From Oscillospiraceae bacterium (GTDB lineage: Bacteria; Bacillota; Clostridia; Oscillospirales; Ruminococcaceae): a DNA stretch of 40,926 nt. The translations under genes and the position numbers were made by a program. Below are positions 17,011 to 26,710 of this stretch, piece by piece. The number at the start of each line of letters is the position of its first letter. The stretch's first letter is position 1. The DNA lies in NCBI GenBank assembly GCA_014799365.1, contig JAAVIF010000096.1, forward strand, positions 1 through 40,926, written 5' to 3'. The notes beneath the pieces were generated by a model. That model was given only the letters and a program-made list of their open reading frames with translations, searched no databases and was not told the DNA's origin.

Positions 17011-17520
17011 TTATTTCAAAAGCTTATCGACACCCAACTCGGAAAATCTGCCCGCCACAAGCGGTACAATCAAATTTTCACTTACCATTCTTTCATACTC
17101 GGCTTTATCCGCAAGCTTTGCGTCCACGGTCTCGTCCGACTGCAAAACAAGAGAAGAAAGCTCTATATCTCTGCGCAAAAGGTAGTTGAAGTAAACAGCG
17201 TGATTACCGTAGGTAATGCCTAATTCAGTCAATTCCTCTTTTTCGGCCTTAATTCCCGTTTCCTCAAAAAGCTCACGCACCGCGCCGTCAATTGGCATTT
17301 CTCCGGTCACAACAGACCCTCCGCTGCATTCCCAATACAGTGGATAGGGCTTGTCGGGGTGTCTTTTGGTCAAAAGAATACGCCCCATATTGTCAATAAC
17401 AGCTATATCACAAACAAGATGATATTTTCCTTCGGGGACAGTTTTTCCCCGCTGTATTACTTCACCTGTTTTTTGTATATTTCTGTCGTATAGATCCCAG
17501 TATTCGACTGTTTTGTCCAT
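17011..17520 (-). CDS. NUDIX hydrolase
   Basis: Nudix box GGSVVTGEMPIDGAVRELFEETGI. Confidence 0.92.
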   Translation of the reverse strand: MDKTVEYWDLYDRNIQKTGEVIQRGKTVPEGKYHLVCDIAVIDNMGRILLTKRHPDKPYPLYWECSGGSVVTGEMPIDGAVRELFEETGIKAEKEELTELGITYGNHAVYFNYLLRRDIELSSLVLQSDETVDAKLADKAEYERMVSENLIVPLVAGRFSELGVDKLLK

Positions 17521-17559
17521 TTGGTTCTCCTTCCTGTACTGCCGCAGTCATTATCAGGA

Positions 17560-17811
17560 TTACTGCTCCGCCTTATACTGCTTTAAAGCAACAGCAAGCT
17601 GTGCGGGACAGGACGTTCCCTTTCCGCCGCAGTCGATGCCGTCAAGTCTCTCTATAATATCGTCAATCTTCATTCCCTTGACCAAGCTTGAAATACCCTT
17701 AAGATTGCCGTTGCAGCCTCCTAAAACGGAAAGGCTCTTTACGGTATCTCCCTCAATTTCAATAGTCATTTTACGGGAGCAGACTCCCTTAGGTGTAAAT
17801 TCGTAAGTCAT
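17560..17811 (-). CDS. TSCPD-domain (TIGR03905-like) protein
   Basis: YEFTPKGVCSRKMTIEIEGDTVKSLSVLGGCNGNLKGISSLVKG...CGGKGTSCPAQLAVAL. Confidence 0.88.
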   Translation of the reverse strand: MTYEFTPKGVCSRKMTIEIEGDTVKSLSVLGGCNGNLKGISSLVKGMKIDDIIERLDGIDCGGKGTSCPAQLAVALKQYKAEQ

Positions 17812-17916
17812 TTTATTTTTTCCTTTCAAATTGTTTTATAAATAAATTAAGCGTCTTTTTCAGGTTATCGATAATATTTAATTCCATGCTGCGATAAACT
17901 CAAATACAATTTCACT

Positions 17917-19077
17917 TTATAAGCCCTCCTTCCACGCCCTTGCAACCGCCTGCGCCACACTGTCCGCAACGGATTTATTAAGAGGACTTGCTATGATATT
18001 TTCCGCAGTTATCTCATTGTCGGGTATAACAGAAGCAATGGCATAAGCCGCCGCGAGCTTCATTTTTTCGGTTATTTCCTTTGCTCTTACCGAAAGCGCG
18101 CCCTTAAAGATTCCGGGAAATACCAGAACATTGTTTATCTGATTTGGAAAATCACTTCTTCCCGTACCCACAATATACGCTCCCGCTTTTTTTGCTTCCT
18201 CCGGCATTATTTCGGGAACAGGGTTTGCCATTGCGAAAACAATAGGCCTATCCGCCATGGTTTTTATCATATCCTCGGTGAAAAGCCCCGGCTTTGATAC
18301 GCCTATAAGCACATCCGCTCCGATCACCGCCTCGGCAAGTCCTCCCTTTTTGATTTTTTTATTGGATTTCAGCGCAATTTCCGTATGTGCGGGATTTTCA
18401 TAATTATCCTCTCGGTTAATTATTCCGCAAAGGTCGACCATAATCAAATCATCGATTCCGAGACCCAATAAAAACGTGCCTATGGCAATACCGGCCGCAC
18501 CTGCGCCGTTAATAACCACGGTAAGCTCAGAAAGCTTCTTTCCCGCGCACTTTGCGGCATTTATAAGCGCAGCTCCCACCACTACCGCCGTACCGTGCTG
18601 GTCGTCGTGAAAAACAGGTATATCAAGCCTTTCCTTTAGCTTTCTTTCAATTTCAAAGCATCTCGGTGCCGCAATATCCTCAAGGTTTATCCCTCCGAAG
18701 CTGTCGCTTATCAGCTCGATAGTGCGGACTATTTCGTCGGTATCCTTGCTTTTTACGCAAAGAGGGAATGCGTCAATGCCAGCAAATTCCTTAAACAAGC
18801 AGCATTTGCCCTCCATTACGGGCATTCCCGCAAGTCCGCCTATATCGCCTAAGCCCAGCACCGCAGTGCCGTCGGTGATTACCGCAACCAAATTTTCCCT
18901 TCGTGTAAGGCTGTATGAAAGCTCGGGATTTTGCTGTATCTGCAAGCATGGCTCGGCAACTCCGGGAGTATAAGCAAGTGCCAGATCCTCTTTTGTATTT
19001 ATAGGAGCACGGGAAACAACCTCAATTTTTCCCTTCCATTTATAATGCTTTTCCAATGCTTCCTTTTTTACGTCCAT
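17917..19077 (-). CDS. NAD(P)-dependent malic enzyme
   Basis: DLALAYTPGVAEPCLQI, AVITDGTAVLGLGDIGGLAGMPVMEGKCCLFKEFAGIDAFPLC, FHDDQHGTAVVV; start ATG 19077. Confidence 0.94.
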   Translation of the reverse strand: MDVKKEALEKHYKWKGKIEVVSRAPINTKEDLALAYTPGVAEPCLQIQQNPELSYSLTRRENLVAVITDGTAVLGLGDIGGLAGMPVMEGKCCLFKEFAGIDAFPLCVKSKDTDEIVRTIELISDSFGGINLEDIAAPRCFEIERKLKERLDIPVFHDDQHGTAVVVGAALINAAKCAGKKLSELTVVINGAGAAGIAIGTFLLGLGIDDLIMVDLCGIINREDNYENPAHTEIALKSNKKIKKGGLAEAVIGADVLIGVSKPGLFTEDMIKTMADRPIVFAMANPVPEIMPEEAKKAGAYIVGTGRSDFPNQINNVLVFPGIFKGALSVRAKEITEKMKLAAAYAIASVIPDNEITAENIIASPLNKSVADSVAQAVARAWKEGL

Positions 19078-19120
19078 TATGTATTCCTTCCTTGATATGT
19101 TTTGAATTTTATATATTGTT

Positions 19121-19960
19121 TTATTTATTGGCAAGAATTTTATTAAGCGAATCATCGGGAGTTAAATTATAACCGATAGAAATAGGGTAGTGATTGTAAA
19201 ATCCGTGAAAATCACTTCCGCCTGTGGGAATCAGACCGTATTTGTCGCACATATCCAACAATACCTTTTCATCGCCCGGCTTTAAGCTTTGATGCCACAC
19301 CTCCACGCCGTCAAGCTTTCCGTCCTTTGCAAGCTCCTCTATTAAATCAAAATTGTCGAAAACCCCAGGGTGCGCCAATACCGCTAAACCGCCCGATGAA
19401 TGAATAAGCTCCAGAACGAAGTGGACCTCCGGATTTGCAATTGTTTCATTGCTTACTTCATCCGCACAAAGCCCCGATTTGGAGTCAAAAAGCTCATCGT
19501 AAACATCTCCGTAAAGCTCGGTAGTATATCCGTAATCCATCAGCGCGTGCATTATATGGCCCTTGTAAATGGCTTTGCTCCCGGCAGAATATTTCACTAT
19601 ATTTTCAAGAGTAATGGGATAACGCTCCAGCACCTTCATAGCCATTTTTTTACCTCTCTGACGGCGCATTTCGCTGTTTCTCATACATAAGCCCTCCAAT
19701 CTGTCGGGCTTCTTCGGCATATAGCATAAAATATGGGCTTTGCTTTCTCTTTTTCCGTCAAAAGCGGAAAACTCTACGGCGGGAACGATCTCGATCCCGT
19801 ACCGCTGACCTAAAACCACCGCTCTTGAAATCGAGGAAAGGCAGTCATGATCGCTTATAGCAAGGTAATCGATATTATTGCGCTTTGCCTGAGCGATAAC
19901 CTCCTCAATACCCAAAGAACCGTCGGACAAAGTAGTGTGACAATGCAAATCGGCTTTCAT
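19121..19960 (-). CDS. PHP-domain phosphoesterase
   Basis: MKADLHCHTTLSDGSLGIEEVI...LAISDHDCLSS...LAHPG...GGSDFHG. Confidence 0.9.
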   Translation of the reverse strand: MKADLHCHTTLSDGSLGIEEVIAQAKRNNIDYLAISDHDCLSSISRAVVLGQRYGIEIVPAVEFSAFDGKRESKAHILCYMPKKPDRLEGLCMRNSEMRRQRGKKMAMKVLERYPITLENIVKYSAGSKAIYKGHIMHALMDYGYTTELYGDVYDELFDSKSGLCADEVSNETIANPEVHFVLELIHSSGGLAVLAHPGVFDNFDLIEELAKDGKLDGVEVWHQSLKPGDEKVLLDMCDKYGLIPTGGSDFHGFYNHYPISIGYNLTPDDSLNKILANK

Positions 19961-20272
19961 AATCGTTATTCCTTTCCATCAATAATTCATTATAACTCAA
20001 TTAAAACAATATTATTTTAAGTATATAATAACCCATGTTAAAAATGTACTTATAATTATACACCTTTTTTTGAAAAATTTCAAGTGGTAAAATCTTATTT
20101 TCAGAAAGGTGTTTAAGTTACCCAAAAATTCAATGAAAAAAATAGAAAAAGAGGCATAACCAAAAGAAAAATGAAAAACAAACAAAGCGCAACACAATTG
20201 CAAATTACTGACATCTGTCAGTTTACAAACTTATCTAAGTGACATTTCACGTGCATATTTTTTTAAGCAAAC

Positions 20273-20620
20273 AACTAAAAAAGCAGCACTACACATAGAG
20301 GGGGGTAAGGAAAGGATTCTTAAGGTGAAACCTAAGGGGGGAGAGTGGGGCAATGAGTTTCACCGAATTTTTTATCCCAGTGTATGTAAATATAGTTATT
20401 ATAAAGCCTGCACTGTTTTTTAAATGGGACCAAATAAGGTGAAACTTATTGCACCTTCTCCCCCCTTCCGAGACTTTTTGCTTGCAAAAAGTCTCTTAGT
20501 CACCCTTAAGCCCCGCGCGGGAGCGCAAATTGCACTTTCCTCAAGGTCAAAAAGAACACCACATAAAGCGCAGTTTTAAAAAGGCTTTTCGCCGACCGAG
20601 AAAATTTGGGGGAAACTTAA
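20273..20620 (+). repeat. Dispersed intergenic element, copy 2
   Basis: Near-identical blocks to 1-382 in the same orientation; carries an extra 26-bp perfect hairpin (20470-20495) absent from copy 1. Confidence 0.9.
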
Positions 20621-20711
20621 GGAAAGGCGGCATTTACTTCTTTTGAAAAAGTGTTATAATAAAAAGGTTAAAGACAAAAAAATGCTGTACCCTGAGGCAA
20701 ATATCCTATAC

Positions 20712-20740
20712 TTGAAAAAAAAAGCAAAATATGTTAAAAT
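20712..20740 (+). promoter_or_regulatory. Promoter of the M23 peptidase gene
   Basis: TTGAAA, 17-bp spacer, TAAAAT. Confidence 0.6.
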
Positions 20741-20849
20741 AAATGTAATATTATTCTCAAGCTATTCAAAAAAACACAGGAATATTTTTTGATTTTTTTT
20801 GATTGAAATCAATAACGAAGCAACAAACAAAAAATGGGAACTTAATAAT

Positions 20850-22655
20850 ATGAAAAACATAACAAAAAAACTGCCCTCGGGTGATACCGAGACAATTAAG
20901 AAAAAAAATAAAAACGATAAAAACATTCAGATGACAAAAGATCTGCGCGTTGAATTATACACTTTGATAGCTCTGTTTGGCGGATACATATTCAACACAT
21001 TCTGTATATCGGCAGTATATATCGGAAAATGCGTTGCATTTGCCGCAAGATCATTATGGCGGATTACCGACAGATTAAGAGGAATAATAGCTTCTTTTTT
21101 CAAAAAAATAAGCGTATTTCTTTTACGTCCCGTAACTTCACTTATTAAATATTCCGAGGGAAACACAAAGGCTCTCAACAATATAAAAAAGAAAAACGGC
21201 GGACGCCTCGGCTTCGGCGGTTCTCTTTCCTTTATCGGGAGACTTTTATTCGGTAAAAACGGTATTGCGGTTATCTTTTTTAACTTTGCCGTACCAGTTA
21301 TAAGCGTGTTTTTCCTGTTCAGCGTCATAACCTACGCCAACTCCATAAATTATGCGGTAAAGCTCAATGTCAACGGAAAATTTCTGGGATATATCGAAAA
21401 CGAGCAGGTTTTTCTTGACGCAAAAGAGGTTTTGCAGGAAAGAGTCAGCTATCTGGGAAACGGTGTGGAGATCGAAGCGATTCCCTCTTACTCCATTGAA
21501 CAAATAGAATATAATGAAACACTTACCAAATATCAGATAGCGGACTTGATCCTTCAAAATTCGGGAGTAAGCCTTGAATACGGCTACGGATTTTTTATTA
21601 ACGACGTATTTTACGGTGCGCTGACCGATTTTACAAACGTTAAGAATACTCTTGACAGCCTTCTTGCCAAATACGAAACAAACAACAGCAACGAAACGGT
21701 CAATTTTGCCGATGTTATCAGATATAACGAAGCAGGTCTTTATCTTACCGAAAATTTGATAGACGAAAATTGGCTTATTGACCTGCTTTCAAGCACAAAG
21801 GAGGATGCTTCCTACTATACCGTGCAAGACGACGAAAACCAATCTGTTATAGCTGAAAACGTAAATCTGACATTTGAGGAGCTTGAAGCTTTAAATCCGG
21901 GCTTTGCCGATATGGAGCTTGACAGCGGCGATCGGATAAAGATAAGCAGCGAAATACCTTTTCTGTCTGTCAGCATTACAAGAACCGAGATTTATAATGT
22001 AAACACTGTTCCTTACTCCACGGAAACCTATCAAGACAGCGGTATATACGTAGGCTCATCCAGAATAACACAGGAGGGACAGTACGGAGAAAATGAGATT
22101 ACCGCCGATGTTACATATGTTAACGGAGTTGAAACGGGAAGAACTATAAAGCAGGTACGTCAGCTTCACGCTCCCGTTTCGGAAATTATCGCGATAGGTG
22201 CTAAGCCTACCCCCGCGGGAACCTTTAAGGACGGCACCGCCGCCTACGGAAAATTCCTTTGGCCCGTTGAAGGCGGTTATATAAGCCAGTGGGCATATTG
22301 GGACGGAGGCTATGCCGGACACAAGGGAATAGATATTGCGGGAATTCCTTACGGCGATCCTGTTTACGCCGGCGCGGGAGGAGTTGTTACTTTTGCGGGC
22401 TGGAGCGGCGGACTTGGCAACTGTGTAATGATTTATCATGAGGATTTGGGTGTTACAAGCGTTTACGCCCACAACAGCATGCTCTTTGTATCGACGGGTC
22501 AGCGCGTGGCTCAGGGCGAAGCAATTGCGGGAGCGGGCGCAACGGGTGACGCACAAGGAATCCATGTTCATTTCAGCATACAAGTAAACGGTAGTTATGT
22601 TAATCCGAGGGCATATCTTGATATTACGGAGGATACTCCTATAAAGATTTACTGA
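20850..22655 (+). CDS. M23 family metallopeptidase with LysM and G5-like domains, membrane anchored
   Basis: TM segment AVIFFNFAVPVISVFFLFSVITYA; LysM-like YYTVQDDENQSVIAENVNLTFEELEALNPG; G5-like region; GHKGIDIAG...GIHVHFSI M23 motifs. Confidence 0.9.
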   Translation: MKNITKKLPSGDTETIKKKNKNDKNIQMTKDLRVELYTLIALFGGYIFNTFCISAVYIGKCVAFAARSLWRITDRLRGIIASFFKKISVFLLRPVTSLIKYSEGNTKALNNIKKKNGGRLGFGGSLSFIGRLLFGKNGIAVIFFNFAVPVISVFFLFSVITYANSINYAVKLNVNGKFLGYIENEQVFLDAKEVLQERVSYLGNGVEIEAIPSYSIEQIEYNETLTKYQIADLILQNSGVSLEYGYGFFINDVFYGALTDFTNVKNTLDSLLAKYETNNSNETVNFADVIRYNEAGLYLTENLIDENWLIDLLSSTKEDASYYTVQDDENQSVIAENVNLTFEELEALNPGFADMELDSGDRIKISSEIPFLSVSITRTEIYNVNTVPYSTETYQDSGIYVGSSRITQEGQYGENEITADVTYVNGVETGRTIKQVRQLHAPVSEIIAIGAKPTPAGTFKDGTAAYGKFLWPVEGGYISQWAYWDGGYAGHKGIDIAGIPYGDPVYAGAGGVVTFAGWSGGLGNCVMIYHEDLGVTSVYAHNSMLFVSTGQRVAQGEAIAGAGATGDAQGIHVHFSIQVNGSYVNPRAYLDITEDTPIKIY

Positions 22656-22690
22656 TAAATAGACCCTATAAATTTTTGTCTATAAGATGA

Positions 22691-24082
22691 TCATGAATTA
22701 GTATAAGCCGCAAATTTTAAATTTTTCTTAACGGAAATTATTCTCCAAATTATCACTGCGGACGCCGCCGTCAAAATTTCCGCAATAGGAAAAACGCCCC
22801 ACAAAAGCCAATTCATTTGAAAATCGGCTTTTGCGATCTGCGCAAAAATAACGGCAAAGGGAAATACAAATAATAGCTGTCTGAAAACCGAGATCACAAG
22901 CGAACCTATTCCGCTGCCTACTGCCTGAAAAACTCCCTGAAACGCAATATTTACCCCCGCAAATACCAAGCTTATCGAAATAATGTGTATCGCGCTTACA
23001 CAAAGTGCCTGCGTTTCTCCCGACAATCCGAAAATCTCAGAAAACGGAACGGCAAAAATTTCCAGCACAACACAGCCTACAAGCATAATTACAAAGGTAA
23101 ACAGATGACCGAATTTTACACAATCGTTAATTCGTTTACCGCTTCCCATTCCGTAGCTGAAAGCGGTTATGGGAGTTATCGCGTCGCGCATTCCGAACGC
23201 CGCGAACAGAAGAAACTGCTGAATTTTGTAGTACAGCCCGTAAGCCGTAACCATATTTTCGCTGACGCCCATGAGTATCAAATTCATTCCGTAGGTCATA
23301 ACGGAAATCAGTGCCTGTGAAATGATAGCAGGCAAACCTACGGAATAGATCATGCCGATGATTTTAAGCGACGGCTTAAAATGACGCGGCTTTATCTGTA
23401 TAGCCTTGTTGAACATCAAATGGAAGATCAAAGCCGCGGCAAAGGAAACTATTTGTCCGATAACGGTCGCGTAGGCCGCTCCCTTTACTCCCATTTCGGG
23501 ACAGCCCAGCCAACCGTAAATCAAAATCGGATCAAGAATTATATTCGTAACCGCGCCAAGTATCTGCGCAATTGTGGAACAGAGCGAATGCCCCGCTGCC
23601 TGAAGCATTTTTTCAAAAACGGCAAACATGGACATTCCAAACGAGAACACACAGCATATACTTAAATATTCGGTTCCCATTGCCGAAATAACGCTGTTGT
23701 CTGTCTGCGAATCTATATATGCGCCCGCTCCGAAAAAACCGAAAAACAGAAAAAATATATAAATCACAAATCCAAGAAAAATCGCGTTACCCGCAGTTTT
23801 ATCCGTAAGCTCTCTGTTCTGTTGTCCAAGACTTTTGGCAATAAGGACGTTTGCTCCCACTCCTGTTCCGATCCCGACCGCCACCATCAGAATTTGCAGC
23901 GGAAAAGCCAGTGTCAGCGCGTTTAAAGCGTCCTCGCCGCCCTGCTCCATATTTGACACAAACGCGCTGTCAACAATATTGTAAACCGCCTGCAAAACCA
24001 TTGAAATTATCATCGGAATACCCATTGAGAGCATTAACTTTCCCACAGGAACCGTTGCCATCTTTTCATTCTTTAAATCCAT
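22691..24082 (-). CDS. MATE family efflux transporter
   Basis: 463 aa multi-pass; MATVPVGKLMLSMGIPMIISMVLQAVYNIVDSAFVSNMEQGGEDALNALTLAFPLQILMVAVGIGTGVGANVLIAKSLGQ. Confidence 0.93.
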   Translation of the reverse strand: MDLKNEKMATVPVGKLMLSMGIPMIISMVLQAVYNIVDSAFVSNMEQGGEDALNALTLAFPLQILMVAVGIGTGVGANVLIAKSLGQQNRELTDKTAGNAIFLGFVIYIFFLFFGFFGAGAYIDSQTDNSVISAMGTEYLSICCVFSFGMSMFAVFEKMLQAAGHSLCSTIAQILGAVTNIILDPILIYGWLGCPEMGVKGAAYATVIGQIVSFAAALIFHLMFNKAIQIKPRHFKPSLKIIGMIYSVGLPAIISQALISVMTYGMNLILMGVSENMVTAYGLYYKIQQFLLFAAFGMRDAITPITAFSYGMGSGKRINDCVKFGHLFTFVIMLVGCVVLEIFAVPFSEIFGLSGETQALCVSAIHIISISLVFAGVNIAFQGVFQAVGSGIGSLVISVFRQLLFVFPFAVIFAQIAKADFQMNWLLWGVFPIAEILTAASAVIIWRIISVKKNLKFAAYTNS

Positions 24083-24154
24083 AGTTATTGATCATTCCTT
24101 TCCTCTTGATGAACGCTTATTCCAAGATGCTTTGGACTGTAATATCCGTTTTGT

Positions 24155-24208
24155 CCAAAAAAACAAAAAATGTGCAGCTTACGATCGGAATTACGCATAA
24201 GCTACACA
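24155..24208 (-). terminator. Promoter-proximal terminator-like hairpin in the MATE leader
   Basis: Minus strand TGTGtAGCTTAtGCG...CGTAAGCTgCACA followed by TTTTTTGTTTTTTT. Confidence 0.7.
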
Positions 24209-24218
24209 TCTTGATATT

Positions 24219-24247
24219 ATTATATCGAAATATCTCCAATTAGTCAA
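24219..24247 (-). promoter_or_regulatory. Promoter of the MATE gene
   Basis: Minus strand TTGACT, 17-bp spacer, TATAAT. Confidence 0.8.
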
Positions 24248-24302
24248 AGGAAGATTTGCACAAATTTTTTTCTGTATATATTTTTTTGTTGAGCATAATT
24301 TT

Positions 24303-24352
24303 GGGGCTGTTGCTTCTGACCTTTGTCATTTGCAACAACCCCATTTTTTAAT
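24303..24352 (+). terminator. Terminator-like hairpin with T tract on the plus strand
   Basis: GGGGcTGTTGC...GCAACAaCCCC then ATTTTTTAATT. Confidence 0.5.
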
Positions 24353-24375
24353 TAAATAACAACGATAATGAAAGT

Positions 24376-26325
24376 TTAATTCTGCTGATCCGAAACAATG
24401 CCGAAGCTTGACTTACCGTTTTTCTTGATTCTGTACATTGCGTCGTCGGCAATGGAAATAATCTCTTCGACCGTTTTCTCCGCACTGCTTACAACATAAA
24501 CACCTATACTTACGCTTACCGACAAATGAGCGTCCATGTCGCAGTCAAATCCCGCCTTAAGCTTTGCAAGTATATCACGTGCAACATTTTCGGGAATATT
24601 TGTGGAACAGTTTCGGATACATACAATAAACTCGTCTCCGCCGTATCTTCCGGTAAATCCGAAGTCGCCGGTTATTTCTCCGATAGAATCGGTAACGAAC
24701 TTAAGAACCTGATCTCCCGTTGCGTGGCTGTACTGATCGTTATATATCTTGAAATCGTCAATATCAACAAACAGTATCGCAAAGCCGTCATTACCGGAAG
24801 CAACCTTCTGTATCTCCTCGTTAATCACATTTTCAATGGTCTCACGATTGTAAACACCTGTTAAAGCGTCATAGCTTGCGCGCTGAATAAGCTGCATCTC
24901 GCCCTTTTTCGCTCTGTCAACGTCGGAAAGCACGCCGATAATCTTGATTATATTTCCGTCGTTATCGCGAATAGTAGAGGTTTTCATAGCCATCCAAATG
25001 TAATCGCCGTAAACATTTTTCCAACGGTAGGTATTATCCTTAAATTCCTCACCCTTTTCAAGCTTGGTAAGATCCTTGCGGTAACGCTCATTATCCTCGG
25101 GGTGAACTCTTCCCTTGATGAAAAAGCTGTCGGTGAAGTGATCCGAGGGAGGACGATAGCTGAACTTTTTGTTAAAGTTGTTTGAGAATGTAACATTGTT
25201 TGTTTTCATATTCCATTCAAAAACAATGTCATCGGACATCTCTACGATAGTGCGGTATCTTCTTTCGCTGACTACAAGATTATCTATAAGATAGTTAAAC
25301 GAAGACGCGATCTCTCCGTACTCGTTTTTGTTTGAAACATCAATTCTCGAATCATGGTCTCCGCGATTGATCTTAACCAGTGTGGCTTCGATCTTTGCCA
25401 AGGGTTTTGTGATTATAACTATTGCAATAACATAAACGACGATAAACAGCACCGAAAGCCCTACAACCAGCCCGACCACATTTGAGGAAGCGACTGACGA
25501 ATAACCGTAGGCCTTATCCGCCTCGGCCATAGCGGCAACATACCAGCCGCAGCCCGGAGCCTTTACCGTATATGCAATCTGAGAATTTCTTCCCATTTCA
25601 AAAGGCCTTGAAGTATTCAGAAAAGATGAATTTGTTATTGCGGATCCGATTGTGTTGTACTGTATGTAACCGGTTCTGCTGCTTATATCTTCCAAAGTTC
25701 CCACGTATGCGGTATCTACGATGTGATTGAGACCGTCGACCAATACAACTCGTCCGTTTGTGGGGAAAGAACCCGCTTTTATAATGCTGTCAAGGTATGC
25801 GCTTGAAAAATAAACCATTACCGTTCTGTCGCTTAGCATATACGGAGCGACCAGCTCATAGCTGCTTTCTCTGTTGTTAGTGTCAAGAACAGTGCTGATA
25901 TATGCCTCGCCTTGAACCATTCTGTCAAGCATATCCTTATCAAACATCTTATAATGTACTCTGTTTTCCTCTGCAGACAAGGATGCCTCACCCGACTTGT
26001 TTAAAACCACGATGCGGATTATTCCGGTTTGCGAACCGATGTAGGTCTTTGCGGCCTCGGCGGCGGCACTTCTTTCACTGCTGCTGTTTAAATCATAGTT
26101 TGCGATATTTTCATCACTTGCAACAACAGACGCGCTTGAAGAAAGACTTTTAACATATTCGGAAATGTTTTTGCCCTCATTCGCCGCAATATCGGAATAG
26201 AGCTTCTCATACTGCTTCTCCGCTATTTGATTCATGCTGCCCGAGCAATAAACCGCATAAGCGATTATAGATGAGATAGAGAAAAATATTAACGTAAAAA
26301 TAAATAATGTTCGAATTTTCATCAA
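24376..26325 (-). CDS. Membrane-bound diguanylate cyclase (extracellular sensor-HAMP-PAS-GGDEF)
   Basis: Two TM segments flanking an extracellular region; HAMP-like linker; PAS/PAC; RYGGDEFIVCIRN. Confidence 0.92.
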   Translation of the reverse strand: MMKIRTLFIFTLIFFSISSIIAYAVYCSGSMNQIAEKQYEKLYSDIAANEGKNISEYVKSLSSSASVVASDENIANYDLNSSSERSAAAEAAKTYIGSQTGIIRIVVLNKSGEASLSAEENRVHYKMFDKDMLDRMVQGEAYISTVLDTNNRESSYELVAPYMLSDRTVMVYFSSAYLDSIIKAGSFPTNGRVVLVDGLNHIVDTAYVGTLEDISSRTGYIQYNTIGSAITNSSFLNTSRPFEMGRNSQIAYTVKAPGCGWYVAAMAEADKAYGYSSVASSNVVGLVVGLSVLFIVVYVIAIVIITKPLAKIEATLVKINRGDHDSRIDVSNKNEYGEIASSFNYLIDNLVVSERRYRTIVEMSDDIVFEWNMKTNNVTFSNNFNKKFSYRPPSDHFTDSFFIKGRVHPEDNERYRKDLTKLEKGEEFKDNTYRWKNVYGDYIWMAMKTSTIRDNDGNIIKIIGVLSDVDRAKKGEMQLIQRASYDALTGVYNRETIENVINEEIQKVASGNDGFAILFVDIDDFKIYNDQYSHATGDQVLKFVTDSIGEITGDFGFTGRYGGDEFIVCIRNCSTNIPENVARDILAKLKAGFDCDMDAHLSVSVSIGVYVVSSAEKTVEEIISIADDAMYRIKKNGKSSFGIVSDQQN

Positions 26326-26555
26326 TATGCTCCGTTTTTCAAAATTTGGATTTTTTATAGGATAAACCCGTAATGCAAAGGGTGAAATCGTGCTGAAAAT
26401 ATACGATTTGATTAAGTCTTATTCTATCACATTTTTTACGAAAAGTAAATGACATTCTATTATTTTGTAGAAAATGTTAATTCACAAGCTTTGATTTTGT
26501 GCAAATTAACAACAAATTGCTTTAAATAATACATTATATAACCAAAAAACAAGCT

Positions 26556-26681
26556 GCGGCTTTTCTGTCTAATACTAATTTTTTTCAAAAATACCTCTCA
26601 AAACCCCGATAATACTTTCGGTCAGAATTTTTAGAATATTTTTAGTTTAAAAAATTGTATAAGATTCAACAGAAAAGCCGC
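26556..26681. repeat. Split terminator-like inverted repeat with an element-like insert in its loop
   Basis: GCGGCTTTTCTGT (26556-26568) / ACAGAAAAGCCGC (26669-26681), interior begins ctaatactAATTTTTT and ends AAAAAATTgtataa. Confidence 0.65.
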
Positions 26682-26710
26682 CCGCCGTTATTAGGTTTAA
26701 AAATAAACCG

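Noticed and set aside
20206-20223. ACTGAC-atct-GTCAGT palindrome upstream of the PHP gene
   Set aside because: Short and single copy; could be an operator but too weak to claim
20799-20849. Upstream TTG start for the M23 peptidase
   Set aside because: ATG at 20850 has a plausible GGGA SD and gives a usual basic N-terminus
26326-26460. c-di-GMP riboswitch before the GGDEF gene
   Set aside because: No GEMM-I/II signature sequences seen in the leader
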